This document shows positions 1 through 11,269 of a DNA stretch of 64,000 bases, in pieces. A model generated the notes under the pieces. The model was not told the DNA's origin. It saw only the letters and a list, made by a program, of their open reading frames with translations, and did no database searches. A program made the position numbers and the translations under genes. The stretch's first letter is position 1, and every line of letters starts with the position of its first letter. Where the stretch lies: NCBI GenBank assembly GCA_004802645.1, contig SRKS01000002.1, positions 4,154,001 through 4,218,000 of the forward strand, given 5' to 3'. This DNA comes from Amesomyces nigricolor (taxonomy: Eukaryota; Ascomycota; Sordariomycetes; Sordariales; Chaetomiaceae).

Positions 1-3000
1 GGCGGTTGTGAGAGCTGGAAGCGCAGGTCTAGTCGACCTCGGGCCGGCGATCAGGCAGTGTCACAATCACCCTGTCTGATGAATCTAGATGCTGAGTTGG
101 CGTTGACTGCTTGGGCTAGAGTGAGAGCGGCTCTAGTGTTCCTCGTGGGCAAATCGCAAGGCGAAGGCGTCAAGGTGGCCGGTACATAAGGCCAAGCAAT
201 CGTCAATCCCCGCTGTGTCGGCGGAGAAAGAAAACAGAGGTTGACTTGGAGGAGTTGAAGCGACGCGGCATCGGCAAAGCAGGCCGGTATGAAAGGGGGC
301 AGTGGTGCCCTTTTGGGGCACTCGGTTCTGGGCCTGTCCTGGATTTAAACGGGGAAACCTTACGGAGCGCATTCATCCTCGACCGGGGTGGGCAGGTCAT
401 GGGGGGGGATTACCCACCGCGCCCGTCAACAGCTTCACACCGGTGCTGGAGACAAGCCTGTGTGATGCCTGGAGGGTGCTTTGAAGATGTATGTGAGGCA
501 ATAATGCTCAACAGTCGTTGATCGTTGGTAACAGCCCTCTCTCGCCGTTTCGAAACATCGAGGGAGTAACCAGCGAAGCAAGACCGATAGACCACGGAAA
601 GAATAGACAAGGAATTCGTCCACCTTCAATTGCATATATCGGATGATCCTTGGGCATAATAGCTGGAGGGTGATCCCGTCCCGAGAACCGCGAAGCCCTG
701 GGCGACGAACCGGCGAAGAACCAGACGATGGATCCTGTCGTGCGGGGAGCAGACCCGAATGGAGCAGCGAGGATGGGGAATGGTGGATCTTGGTGGGATG
801 GGACTGTGGGGAGAGTGTGGAGGAGAAGGAGCGAGGTGCGGAGCTTCGTTCCCAGCTCCACCTGCCCTTGCATGACACCTGGAAGCTTTCTCGCCGGAGC
901 ATCAGTCGCAACTCCCCTTCAAGCTTGAAGAGCTCGTTTCCAGATTTCGTAGCAGCCATTTTCTTGTTCATGGTAACTGCCTGCCAAACGTACGGTAGGT
1001 ACTCACATACCGAAAACCACAGGTTTGTCCTTATGTCAGAAAACTCAGTTAACAACACTGTGTCTAAACCCCTTCGGGACATAATGATGGAAACAGTCCC
1101 GACCCAACCTCCAAAGGTGCCACCATCATCAGCACCAAACCGGCCAAGAAGAACAAGACAGCACGCTGGGGATCTTGCCCCCCGAGGGTCTACGTAGACG
1201 CCGCTAGCATCAAAGTTTTGATGCGCCCCACCACGCGAACTTGAAGCCGGAGACTCTCTGTGTCGGCTGAGATTCTTTCTGGAACACAGTTCTCATCTCT
1301 CGTCTCTTATTCCTCCCTGAGTTCCTTAAGATCAGCAATTGTCGCCTCTCTCATTGCCGCGCCAATGACAGCCTGTCACCACCATCAAGCAGACCCTGAA
1401 TCTGCCCGATGAGCCGTCACTCCCCTTGTTCCACAATCTGCTGCGCTGCAGGTCTGTCCCGATCAAGGCACTTACACCCTGAACGTGTCTCAAATTCGGC
1501 GACCAACTCACTTCCCTTTCCAGATGCTTCCGACTTCCTAAGTTAGGTATCTGAAAACCGAGTCTCGCCCAAAATGTCCCTCACCAAATGCGTCGACCGT
1601 GGAGCAGACGGCTGCCCTGCTCGCTTAAGCACCCACCACCCGTTCTCTGCACCCCGCAAATCCTGGGCCACCAGGGGTCTTGACGGACGTTTGGCATCCG
1701 CCTTTTGTTGTTGGGATTCATGGAGAGAAGCCGTTGCGCAGTAGCTCCAGACGTGCATAGCTGCATCCTGCAGCGGCACATGGAGGCCTAGATGCCGGAC
1801 CCGAGGAGGAAGCTAAGCGTTCCTCGTTTCAACACTCCCGTCTCGTTCTTTTCATTTGTGGGTACCATCCGCAGCATTTCTCGGACCGAGGCCGGTCCGT
1901 CCGATGCCTAGCTCCGGTATTCAGTGGGAAGCTGACGCCTTTCGGCCTCACGGGAGACTTTCCGGACAGACCAGGGGTGAGTCGTAGACGATGTTTCATA
2001 ACGAGACTTTCTTCACCCTTTCTGGAAACTGAGCATTCCGTAACAAGAAGACATATCAGTAGCCTTTCAACCCTCATGGACAACCTTGCTGTCATATTAG
2101 GACGGCGTACTACCCTTTCTCCATCGAGGCTTCGTCAAACGACCAAACATCTAGTATCCTGGAAGCAGTCCCGATCAATACAACCTTCACCATGTGCCAC
2201 CCTTCAAATGAGCTTAAGCATGGTCTATTCATGCCATCTTTGACTCCACACAACAACAATCCCTTGAGGCAACCCAATAAGTTCGTTCCTATGGAAAGTG
2301 GATCTTGTTTTGTTTGCCGTGGTGGTCGACGACGCGGTTTATGCAAACTAGATCTCGGGAAAGGAGGTTGGGGAGGGGAGGAGAGCTACGGGCCGCGACC
2401 CTCAAGGGTGAGTCGCCCCTTGAGGGGTTCCAGAACCGAAAACCTTTGTCGCCTAGTACAAGAGGGCGAGACGACCCAAGAGCCGCGCCAATGATGATGG
2501 AGATTGTTTCAGGGCCTGATATTTCATTGGTCTCTCGACCTGGATCTCATCCCCGTCGTGAAGCGGAACGGGAACAGACGCGTGGCTTGTACCAACAAAA
2601 CCGGGGTAAGGAAATCCAGAGTCGCAGCACCTGATCCCCTCGGCCATCGTGTTTCGCCAGTAGCTGACAAGAGACGTTGTCACCAGGTCGCCGACCTTCT
2701 TAGACTTAAAGAAGAGCTCCCCATCCCTCGTCGTCGTCGGGAAGAATACCCGACATTCCATTGGTAACGCGGCCGCTGCCCAACAACAAAGTGTTTTATC
2801 CGGAGACTATCTAGGTGCCCAATGTATCAATCATCTCCGCCGGCAAGGACAAACAGTTATCCGCATAAAATCTGGGCTGTCAGAATCACCCAAGAGAGTT
2901 CGAACATTTGAGCAAGAAAACTTTTACGGAAGATGGACGGGCGAGGGGTAAGGGGGATTTATACCACTTCAGGAAAATGGAGCCATCACGTGTGAACGTT

Positions 3001-3530
3001 CTTCTGCGCGGGTAGGTGGTTGTAGAAGACTCCCTTCGCATAGATAGAGTCCATCATCTCAATATGGAAGGAAGGTAGGAGGTAACCTAAAGAGTCCAAA
3101 GCTCGCTGCCCGTATATCAGTACAAGGAATGCAAAAAAGAAGACCTAACTATCCGACCCAAAATAAACCTCTGAGAAATGCCGCAGCACAAGATCAACAT
3201 GAAACAAGATAAAACACATGAACACTGCCTCTCCGTCTCTGGTCTAGCCTGCCCCAAACCGGCCCGTCTCAAACTCCGCTTCCTGCAGCAGCTCGCCATC
3301 CTTCGGCACTCGCTCCCTGGCGCCCGCCAACTTCCATGCGTGTTCATCTGGTTCGTCGGGCCTGCTGCCGTCGCCGCCGCCGCCACTGAATTGCGATATG
3401 GATCTTTATGTATTATTCGTCATCTGATGCTCGTATCATCGAGGGAGGTGAATTGTCTGTGGTACCGAGTTAGAGCAACGATGTTCCGCTTACCGTTACC
3501 GGAGAGACAAACACCAACCCCCCAAGCTCT
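1..3530. other. Gene-free left flank
   Basis: No convincing gene is visible. Short open frames overlap on both strands, none has recognisable domain motifs, and none can be joined into a conserved protein. The most gene-like piece is a minus-strand frame near 860-960 beginning at an ATG around 957-969, but no homologous family is apparent. The stretch 3380-3530 lies immediately downstream of the QutR-like gene and is probably its 3' untranslated region. Confidence 0.5.
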
Positions 3531-5816
3531 TCAAAAGAGGGCCCGACCACTTGCCAACCTGACAAAGCTATACGGTACATTCTGTCCCACCAGCAACCGG
3601 AGTGTTTCAACGGTAGTAAAAGCCGTGACATCAGCCGCTCCATACGCCGCAAACCCGCTCTGCTCAGCGATCACCCCCGGATCTCCCTTGCGCGACGCCG
3701 AGCGGTCCGCCAAATCCAAGAACACCTTGCGGGCGTTGCCGGCGCCGCCGCGAGCGCCAAACAACCGGACCAACATCCCCACGAGTGTGCTTTTTTCCGG
3801 GCCGAGGGCGCTGACAACAAGAAACGGCGAGCCGGAGCCAACATCCGCCGCTCCGTTCATACCCACCGTGCGCGCCTTCTGGATGCTTTCCAGACTGGTG
3901 AAGGGCTCGATGAGCAGGTCTTTGCCGAAGGCTGGAGGGGTTTTGAAGCCGACGGTGTAAACCTTGCCAACCTTGAGGGCCTTTAGGGCGAAGAGGGCGC
4001 TGGCGGCGTCCTCGGCGGAGGACGCGAGGACGACGGCGGCACAGCCGAAGTATGCTGAGGGGGCGAGGTCACGGGTGAGGGTGCTCAAAATTCCCTTCCA
4101 TGAAGCGTTGTCGAAGACAAGTGATGTGTTGGGTGGCAGGCCGGATTGTGACGGGCCCAGCGAGGCGAAGGAGTCTCCGTTCTTAAGTCGCGGGGGGCTT
4201 GATGGCATTGAAGGTGGCGCTGACGTCGGAGAGCTGGTGGAGTTGGGGCGGACAACGATGGTGTCGACCATGCCGATGAGCCGGGCCGCTTCACTGACTG
4301 TAGGCCCGGTGCCGTTGTTGAGAGACGAGAGGAATTTGCTGTGAGCCACCAGACTCCTGGAAGAAACCGCCGGGTTGAAGTAAGCACCGCCGAAGTTCTT
4401 CTGGTTGCACCATGCGCTGACGCAGCCGGCTCCCTTGGGCTGCCACTCGACGACGGCGAACTGGTGCGGCAGGCCCAGCTCGTTGAAGCACTTTTCGTAG
4501 AATGGCGCCTGCGGCGTGGAGCTGCGCATGGCCGGGCTGATGATACCGTAGATGTTCTTCCTTGGGAGCTGACCCAGAGATGCCAACGCTTGGTTGATCT
4601 CGGATGCGCTCATCTGTCCAGGGGCCGCGATCACGGGTAAAAGAGGGTGGGTAATGGGTGTGAAGAACTTGTTCAGTGTCCGAGAGAACTGTCCAATTTC
4701 GCCCATGTTCACGGCCGACAAGGGCACAGAATCGGGATACTTGGACTTGACCTTGGACCGGAAATACTCAAGTTCAAAGTTCTCGTTGTGATCGTTGATG
4801 ATGGCAATCATTTTCGTACAATCCGCGTAACGCTGAGACTCGAGGAAGATGGCCTCAGCCCGTTCCGAGGTCCACTTGAAAGTGCCAGAGAAATCGTGAA
4901 AGGCAGACAGAATGTGGCTGTTCCCTCTGTTCTCATACAACCTTCTCCTAATGTCCTCCGGGAGCCAGAGCTCGACGTCGATATACTCAACGCCCCACTG
5001 GATAGCTCGGTAAAGGTATTCGTAGTACACCTCAGGCTTGTCCATGGGAAATTTGCCATTCTCCGCAGTGCACCTTGTGGTGAGTATGATGGGCAGCTCG
5101 GTTCTCTGGCGGAGCAACATGACCTGCTCGCCGACATAGCTGAGGCTTGGGATCTCCGAGAACGAACCGCCTTTGAGCGGCTCCTTGAGAAGATCGACGC
5201 GTATTTCGATGGCATCCGCGCCGACAGTGAGAATGTCGATGTTCGGCAGGGCGGCGTGGACGTCTGGGAAGGTGGTCGAGATGATGAAAGTCCTCGGCTT
5301 GGCCATCAGATTTTGATGCTGGTAGAGTTGTCCGAGGACATGTGAGGTGAAGCGGGCAAGGTCTCTCCGGAAAAAAGGAGTCTCGGTGTAGAGAAACTCG
5401 TAGTCGCAGTGGGCCGAAAGATACACATCGGGAGGCATCCCCAGCCCAGTGCAATGGGCGTTGATGGTCACCACCAGCCCCTTCTCTCGTGCTGAAATGT
5501 CGGTCTTTGCGCCCTCGGCAGGGATTCCGATGACCCAATCCTGATCCTCCTGCGACACATCTTCAAACCTACTCTTCGTCCTCGACGGTTTCCCCAAAAC
5601 CTCGGCAAACACATCGACAATCTTCTCCTGTCCAAGGCCGTAGATGATGACGACGATCCTGGTATCCCCCCTCTTGGTTCCGCGGCATAAATCCATAGTC
5701 TCTTGTAGCGGCGGCGTTGCTTCATCCATCTCAATGTCCGTGGTGTGTGTGGCGCCGTTCATGCTCTGAGGTGGCGCCAAACCCGACAGAGGCTCCAATT
5801 GTTGAACTTCCGCCAT
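3531..5816 (-). CDS. QutR/QA-1S-like quinate-pathway repressor family protein
   Basis: Single-exon gene of 761 aa. The layout matches the C-terminal part of AROM, which gave rise to the quinate repressor family: a remnant shikimate-kinase-like N-terminus, a type I 3-dehydroquinase-like domain (about residues 185-400) and a shikimate-dehydrogenase-like domain (about 410-760). The dehydroquinase part keeps the substrate-arm motif EIRVDLL (about residue 203), the catalytic-type His in FHDFSG (about 304) and the Schiff-base-type Lys in DCTKMIA (about 334). The kinase P-loop is lost (VIIYGLGQEK), and in the dehydrogenase part SPAMH is SPAMR and the NAD-binding glycine motif is gone. Known family members (A. 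nidulans QutR, Neurospora QA-1S) repress quinate catabolism genes and are about 900 aa, so this one is shorter. No other qa/qut gene is nearby. It may be a QutR paralogue rather than the repressor itself. Confidence 0.75.
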   Translation of the reverse strand: MAEVQQLEPLSGLAPPQSMNGATHTTDIEMDEATPPLQETMDLCRGTKRGDTRIVVIIYGLGQEKIVDVFAEVLGKPSRTKSRFEDVSQEDQDWVIGIPAEGAKTDISAREKGLVVTINAHCTGLGMPPDVYLSAHCDYEFLYTETPFFRRDLARFTSHVLGQLYQHQNLMAKPRTFIISTTFPDVHAALPNIDILTVGADAIEIRVDLLKEPLKGGSFSEIPSLSYVGEQVMLLRQRTELPIILTTRCTAENGKFPMDKPEVYYEYLYRAIQWGVEYIDVELWLPEDIRRRLYENRGNSHILSAFHDFSGTFKWTSERAEAIFLESQRYADCTKMIAIINDHNENFELEYFRSKVKSKYPDSVPLSAVNMGEIGQFSRTLNKFFTPITHPLLPVIAAPGQMSASEINQALASLGQLPRKNIYGIISPAMRSSTPQAPFYEKCFNELGLPHQFAVVEWQPKGAGCVSAWCNQKNFGGAYFNPAVSSRSLVAHSKFLSSLNNGTGPTVSEAARLIGMVDTIVVRPNSTSSPTSAPPSMPSSPPRLKNGDSFASLGPSQSGLPPNTSLVFDNASWKGILSTLTRDLAPSAYFGCAAVVLASSAEDAASALFALKALKVGKVYTVGFKTPPAFGKDLLIEPFTSLESIQKARTVGMNGAADVGSGSPFLVVSALGPEKSTLVGMLVRLFGARGGAGNARKVFLDLADRSASRKGDPGVIAEQSGFAAYGAADVTAFTTVETLRLLVGQNVPYSFVRLASGRALF

Positions 5817-8217
5817 TATGTCGTAGAAGCTCGCTATCTGTCCAAAGGCTTGGGGCTGTGCGCAGACACTTTCGTATATTAACTCGCGTGGTAACCGCTG
5901 GTTTGACCCTCACGATATCCGTCGCCACAGCTCAGCCAAAAATGATTGAAGTGTTGTTGGGGCGGCCTGTCGAGCATGGCCTTGGTGGCTCGACTTGAGA
6001 GAGTGTGGACGCTGGTGTCTGGCGAAAAGTGTCTGGCGAAAAGTGTCTTGCAAAAAGTGCCTGGCGAAAAGTGTCTGCTGCACAAGAATATGATGTGTAT
6101 CTGAGGGTTTGTGATGTGATGGGCGTGGACGTGTGCCGAAGGAGTTGGACGATCTCGATATTCAAAGGAAGTCTTGTTTCCTCAATGCTTGCCACTTTTC
6201 GTTCTTGGCAACTGTGGTGATGCAGGAGGCGAGTGTCAGGCGAGAGCAACTCCGAAAGAGGTCAAGAAAAGTCGTACATAATTAAGCTTGCAACAGAAAG
6301 AGTGATGAAAATTGTTTAAGAGGGCCGAAAAGCCAGCTTTAGGAGCAGGAATTCCTTCGAGAAGGCTTATTCGCGAGTGGCTGCAGCATCAGAGCCTCTC
6401 AAAACACCTGGGAACACGCAGCCGGAAAGGGGGGTCGAAACGGAGCGGGCCAGGAGAACAGGCCTAGATCCGGCGAGAGCAGCAGGTATATCACCACTCC
6501 GGGGCCTGCCGTATCATCGTGTTGGAGGAACAGATTCCCGGGAATCAGGAAGAGGGACTGGTGCAAGGCACTTTCGTCGTTAGAAGGCAGTCGATATGGG
6601 TGATGCCAAGATGAAACGAAATTTGGCCGACGTCCGAGGCCGTTAACGTTCCCGTTAGCCTGGCAGAGAGCTGACAAAGGCGACAGACTGGTGATGCAAA
6701 GCTGGACAAACTGTCGGAATGGGAGCCAGCAAGGGTGGAACGGCACGGGACTGGGTTGATATCCGGAGTGGAGTCGAATATTCAATCGTCCCCGAGGGAG
6801 TTGGAGCAGCTGAGATCTCGAATCGAATCCTGGCCTTGTCTTGCCGTGCTAACGATGCTGCTCAACGGCCATGCCGGATCAGGTGGCACGATACAAGCCC
6901 TCTTCCATGGATATTTTCCATATTGATACAAGACAAACAGAAAATAAAGACACGGACGTCCAGAAAGCTGGGTTAACCAATGGCATCGGCAAGAAGTGAC
7001 AGGCAGCCAGAAGTTTCAGCGTGGCCGTGGCCGTGATGTTTCTGCTCGTGGGTTGCTCAGATCAGGCCGACCGTTGAAAAGTTCCAAGCGGATTGCAAGT
7101 TTGGAGAGCCAGTGCGACGGGTGGAAATGTGGAGTGGGGGCAGCAGGGTACCCCGCATAATCTCCACAATTTCTCCAGCTCTGGAGAATTTGTCCGTCAA
7201 AGTCCGCCAATGACAGCCTTTGAAAACACAGGGACCCTGGCGCACCTTCCGAGCAGAATTGGGGAAGGAGGAATCCAGCACCTGGCCCTGGCTCTTCAGC
7301 AGAGTGCCACCGAATTTTAGCGGTTTTTCAGAACTTGCCTTCCTGTTCCAGGCGCTGAAGACCTGTTTCTCAGGGGTCCCTCAGAGGCAGAAACCCAGGC
7401 AGCTTCTGTTTTTCTTCCACCGAGGTCTGAGATGGAAATCCAATGGCCTGTCCCCAAACATCACCAACATCACTCAGCCCCTGACTGAATTCCTCCGTCC
7501 CGCCCCTCCGTCGGTCACATCAAAAGGAACGGGATTCTTTCTTTCCATCCACATCTCAAGCTCCTCGGACGGATGTCGACACGACGTCGCAGATAACCGC
7601 CACCTTCCGTTCATAAGACGGCAACACGCCTTCTGGCACCGTTCTGCTGTAAACCCATGCCTAAACATCATGTAACCACGCTGCTTTAGGCTGAATGAGG
7701 AACCAGAGTTTCCATGAGGGTTAAAAAATCCCAGGCCAGGGGAAACCGTTGATCCACCGGAAAGGTCACCGAAGAAGACGTGCCAAGTGGTCATGCTCTG
7801 CTAAATTCTCCGAGTTCGCCAAGAATACTTGCTAAGGCGAACACCTCATCCGTCTGAGACTCACCAACAACACCGAGGGGTCAATGATGAAACCACCTGG
7901 CCTCTCTGTTGCAGCTTTCCCAGTGCTGTAAAATCTACCAGTACCTAACCATTTTCTCACCAGCCTGTGATGTCTCCAAGACAACCTGGGCAGGAGATCA
8001 GCCAAAGAGGGAAAGAGGGTTCACGACTTCAGCTGGCAGACTCACATGTCAATCCAAGGTGGAATAGGGAACCAAGGATAACGAAACGGCCTTTCTTGAC
8101 GCCGGTTAGCCCCCACCCCGGGTTCTCGGAGCGAGCCCTTGCCGCGTTCACTCTCCGGCATTGCCATGAACACGGCCACGCAAACACCAAACAACCGCCC
8201 CCCCTACCTGGTGAAGC
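5817..8217. other. 2.4-kb intergenic region
   Basis: Upstream region of the QutR-like gene and downstream region of the dihydroorotate dehydrogenase gene. It carries the 14-bp tandem repeat at 6016-6071. No coding region is supported; the open frames at 6399-6785 and 7220-7675 show no family motifs. Confidence 0.5.
6016..6071. repeat. 14-bp minisatellite, four units
   Basis: Four head-to-tail copies of TGTCTGGCGAAAAG. Units 1 and 2 are identical; unit 3 has two changes and unit 4 has one. A partial fifth unit (TGTCTG) follows. The array lies about 200 bp upstream of the start codon of the QutR-like gene, so on that gene's strand it reads CTTTTCGCCAGACA. Confidence 0.95.
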
Positions 8218-9234
8218 CTACCACTTTCCACCCAACCCATCCTCAATCTCCTTGAACACCCCCACGCCCTTCAACAACAACCCGCTCGCCAGCCCAACCA
8301 CCTCAGCCCCCACGGCCCTCATCCTCTTGTACCCCGCGGCATCAAGCACACCCCCAACCCCTATCACCTGCACATGCCCCAGCTTCTCCCCCTTCTCATC
8401 CAGCATCCTCCGGATAGTCCTCACATTCCCCAACGCCAGCGGATGCAGCGGCGCACCAGCCATGCCCCCTACCCCTGAGCCAGGAAGAAGCGGCTCGGCC
8501 GTACCATCATCAAGCACCAGACACGACCCAAGTGTGTTGGTAGCGGTAATAAAATTAACCGGACACACTCCCCCCTCCCCATCCCCACCCTCAGCGGCCT
8601 TCTCCAGCGCAGCGATCAAACCATGATATTGCGTAGCGTAGGTATACGGCGGCGTCTTCAACCCCACGGGAATCCGCGGTAGACCATCAGCACCGGCCTC
8701 AGCAATAGCAGTTGTGATGTACTCCAGGTAAGTGGTAAGCGCCTCCTCAGAGTAGGCCGGCGGCGGACGGTGTGGGATGTTGGGGCAGCTGAGATTGACT
8801 TCCATGGCGAGCGGGAACTTGACGGTTGGGGCGAGGGCGGTGATGAGTTTGTAGCATGCTGCGATGTCTTGGGGGGGGCCGGTGACGGAGATGATGAAGC
8901 CTTTGCTGCTGGTGGGGGTGTTGGGGGGGAGTGAGTCGGAGATGGTTTTGATGAAGGTGAGGTAGGTGGAGAGGGTGTGTGGGCTGTAGCCGAGGGAGTT
9001 GAGGGTTGCGGTGGTGGTGGTGTTTTGGGAGGGGTGAGCTGGGGAGAAGAAGGCGTGTTGGTGAACCTGGGGGTTGTGGTCGAAGCCGTTGATGAGAGAG
9101 GTGCGTGTGGTGACGGCACCGGTGGAAGGGCAGGCGTAGAGAACGCGTAGGTCGGCGAGGGTGGTGGCTGAAGGGTTGGCGGTGTTGATGAGGGGAGGGG
9201 AGATCTCCAGGCGGGGTGGTGGTTGTGGTGCCAT
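8218..9234 (-). CDS. Dihydroorotate dehydrogenase, class 1A (URA1-like, cytosolic)
   Basis: Single-exon, 338 aa. It would oxidise dihydroorotate to orotate using an FMN cofactor and, in class 1A enzymes such as yeast Ura1 and Lactococcus PyrDA, fumarate as acceptor. The active-site loop EVNLSCPNIPH (catalytic Cys about residue 148), the FMN-lysine motif VGLKTPPY, the Asn-containing FITATNTLG strand and the phosphate-binding motifs (GSGVGGMAG, VIGVGGV) are all present. There is no N-terminal mitochondrial presequence or membrane helix of the class 2 type. Most filamentous ascomycetes make pyrimidines with a mitochondrial class 2 enzyme, so this may be an extra or specialised copy; that is family knowledge and cannot be tested from the window. 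Dihydroorotase, the preceding enzyme in the pathway, is encoded about 7 kb away. The first half of the coding strand is G/C-skewed opposite to the second half. Confidence 0.88.
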   Translation of the reverse strand: MAPQPPPRLEISPPLINTANPSATTLADLRVLYACPSTGAVTTRTSLINGFDHNPQVHQHAFFSPAHPSQNTTTTATLNSLGYSPHTLSTYLTFIKTISDSLPPNTPTSSKGFIISVTGPPQDIAACYKLITALAPTVKFPLAMEVNLSCPNIPHRPPPAYSEEALTTYLEYITTAIAEAGADGLPRIPVGLKTPPYTYATQYHGLIAALEKAAEGGDGEGGVCPVNFITATNTLGSCLVLDDGTAEPLLPGSGVGGMAGAPLHPLALGNVRTIRRMLDEKGEKLGHVQVIGVGGVLDAAGYKRMRAVGAEVVGLASGLLLKGVGVFKEIEDGLGGKW

Positions 9235-9532
9235 GGTGAGAGTCCTTCTTGATGATCTTGTACTAAAAACCTATGTAGTATCTTCTGGGCCGCACAATAT
9301 TTCCCTCCTGCTTTCGGGACTCTCGTGATCTTTAAGGATCGTGTTCGTCGGCTTTGTCGGCGAGATTATTTTCGCGGGGTTAGTCTCGATAAGATAAGCA
9401 CTTCCGTAACCCCGCCGAGAGCGGTCGAGGGACACGAAGATAGATTCCCTTTGGTTGAGATGTCACGGGTGAGAGTGAAAGTTTCATTGGAATTGGAACT
9501 TGGGTTATTTCTTAATTCATTAGATTTCGTCA

Positions 9533-10372
9533 TCAAAACATGTCATCGATGGCCTTATCAGAGTCTTTCCTGATCAGGTCCACCATCCCCTAGGACAGAT
9601 CGTCAGAACAACTTAGGAGACTAGAAAGATAAGGGACACTTACCTCGGGCATGATGGGCTTCCCGTCCTTGTCCTTGACATAGCGGAACGGCATCTCTGT
9701 GCTCTCGTGCTCGTTGAACTTGAGCTCGGGGTGATCTAGGTAGGCGATCTCATTCAGGGGTGCTGTGAGGGTCAGCGGGGGTTCAGGCAAGGGTCCAGTA
9801 ATACTAACTCTTGCCCTGAACAACCAAACGAGTAACCCTCACGGCGGTGTCTGTGGTCATCTGCACCGGGCCGAGACGGCGGCCCTCGAAGCCCTTCTTC
9901 CGCAACTCAGACGTCCGATCTGTCACTTCGTGAGAAAGAGTCTATCTGGGATAGTCAGGCCAAACACGCTCACCTCTTGGGGGGTCATCTCCTTTGGGTG
10001 AGTTAGCATTCGGTTTCGACTGAGAAGAAATCACTGGAGGAAATTGAACTTACCCAGAATACCACCGAACAGGAACGCATCGAACTTATCCCCATCCTCA
10101 GGGCAGAGGTCACTAGCGGCGGAGGGATCCAGTAGGCACACACGGGACTTGTCCTTCGCGTACAGCTCTTCCACTCCCCTCCTCTCGGCTGTGAAAGAAG
10201 GCACGTTGTTCAAAGCTTCAGGGACCTTGAACTCGGCTGGAAGAGACGACAGATAGAACTCGGCGTTGTTCTCTTGCGACTCCTTTGCAATGGCGATGTA
10301 CTCGAGCTCGGACCACATGCCCAGCTCGGGGTCGAGGTGCTCGACGATGTAGGTCTTGTTGTTGGAAGCCAT
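9533..10372 (-). CDS. SFM1: SPOUT-domain protein arginine methyltransferase Sfm1
   Basis: Five exons (10372-10054, 9991-9974, 9919-9809, 9762-9644, 9589-9533) give 207 aa, near the 213 aa of yeast Sfm1. All junctions have GT-AG borders and keep frame. Conserved Sfm1 stretches are visible across the exons: YIVEHLDPELG at the N-terminus, CLLDPSAASDLCPEDGDKFD, FGGILGDDPPRDRTSELR across three exons, RRLGPVQMTTDTAVRVTRL, and STEMPFRYVKDKDGKPIMPE. Yeast Sfm1 methylates Arg146 of ribosomal protein Rps3 using SAM bound in a SPOUT trefoil knot; the same role is inferred here. Exon 2 is only 18 nt (residues GDDPPR plus partial codons). The start ATG at 10372 is chosen because homology begins right there. 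Confidence 0.93.
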
Positions 10373-11269
10373 TGCGAGATGTGGATACCAACACTTCAAT
10401 GGGAAAGGTCGAGATTGGATGTCAACAGAGCTCACACAAACAGGAGTGGTGATAGCATTTCGCGTGGAAATTTTAGCCCCTGCTAACAACAGCATTGGCG
10501 CCCGATGCCAAGACGGCTTGGCAAGCCCGTGCCGGCAGATCGGGTCCCACTTTAAACTCCCGAGAACGGGGGCCGGCCGGACGCTCCTTCCCCGGGACAG
10601 TGACCTCAGACCCATCGTGGATTCAACCCTCGACAGCGATGGCGAGGAAAGATGAAGATTCATCAAGCAAGTGAGCAACAACAATTGTTTGTTTCCAACT
10701 TCTGAGGAATTTCGGCAGCCATTCAAGCACCCTTCCGGAAGGGCAAGGGTCGCTTTGTTAACGACTGATAGTTGCGCTGCGCACTGTAAGACACTGTGAA
10801 ACACCTTGACGGCTTGGATTAACATGAACAGGGACACAGTGCTCGAGGACAAATGTGGCAGTCCAAATCCAAGACATCATTGATGGGAACTTCCAACATT
10901 CAGTCATCACGTATTACACTGTAGTTTTAACACATTCAAATAATTGATAAATAATTCCTAAGCTATAGAAGGTCCCTGAATCCTAAGGCGCCCCTGCTCG
11001 CACTGTCCAGTTATCGCTCGCCCCACGCCAAGCACGCAGGGCAGCAGTCGTCAGCCGCTGCTGTGTCTCGCAGCTCTGAGCTCAGGACACATCTGCCTCG
11101 ATTGATTGCAACCACGACAATTGGAAGTGCGGTTCCGGTTTTTCTCCCTCTGTCGCCCTCATGATCCTCACTTGTACTACCCGGTAGCCAGCAATCGCCG
11201 TCCCACCTTCTCAACAACCTCATTTCGCCGCGTCCGGGCCGTTTCCGCCCAGCGCAATCCGGCAGCATC
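10373..11269. other. Divergent promoter region SFM1 / KEX1
   Basis: About 0.9 kb between divergent starts. It includes an AT-rich stretch near 10910-10975 and a pyrimidine-rich stretch near 11120-11230 just before the KEX1 start. No additional gene is seen. Confidence 0.6.

Noticed and set aside
435..1082. 215-codon minus-strand open frame near the left end
   Set aside because: A short stretch starting MAATKSGNELFKLEGELRL looks protein-like, but it cannot be extended to a recognisable family.
3178..3960. 260-codon plus-strand open frame overlapping the end of the QutR-like gene
   Set aside because: Overlaps the conserved antisense gene and has no motif of its own.
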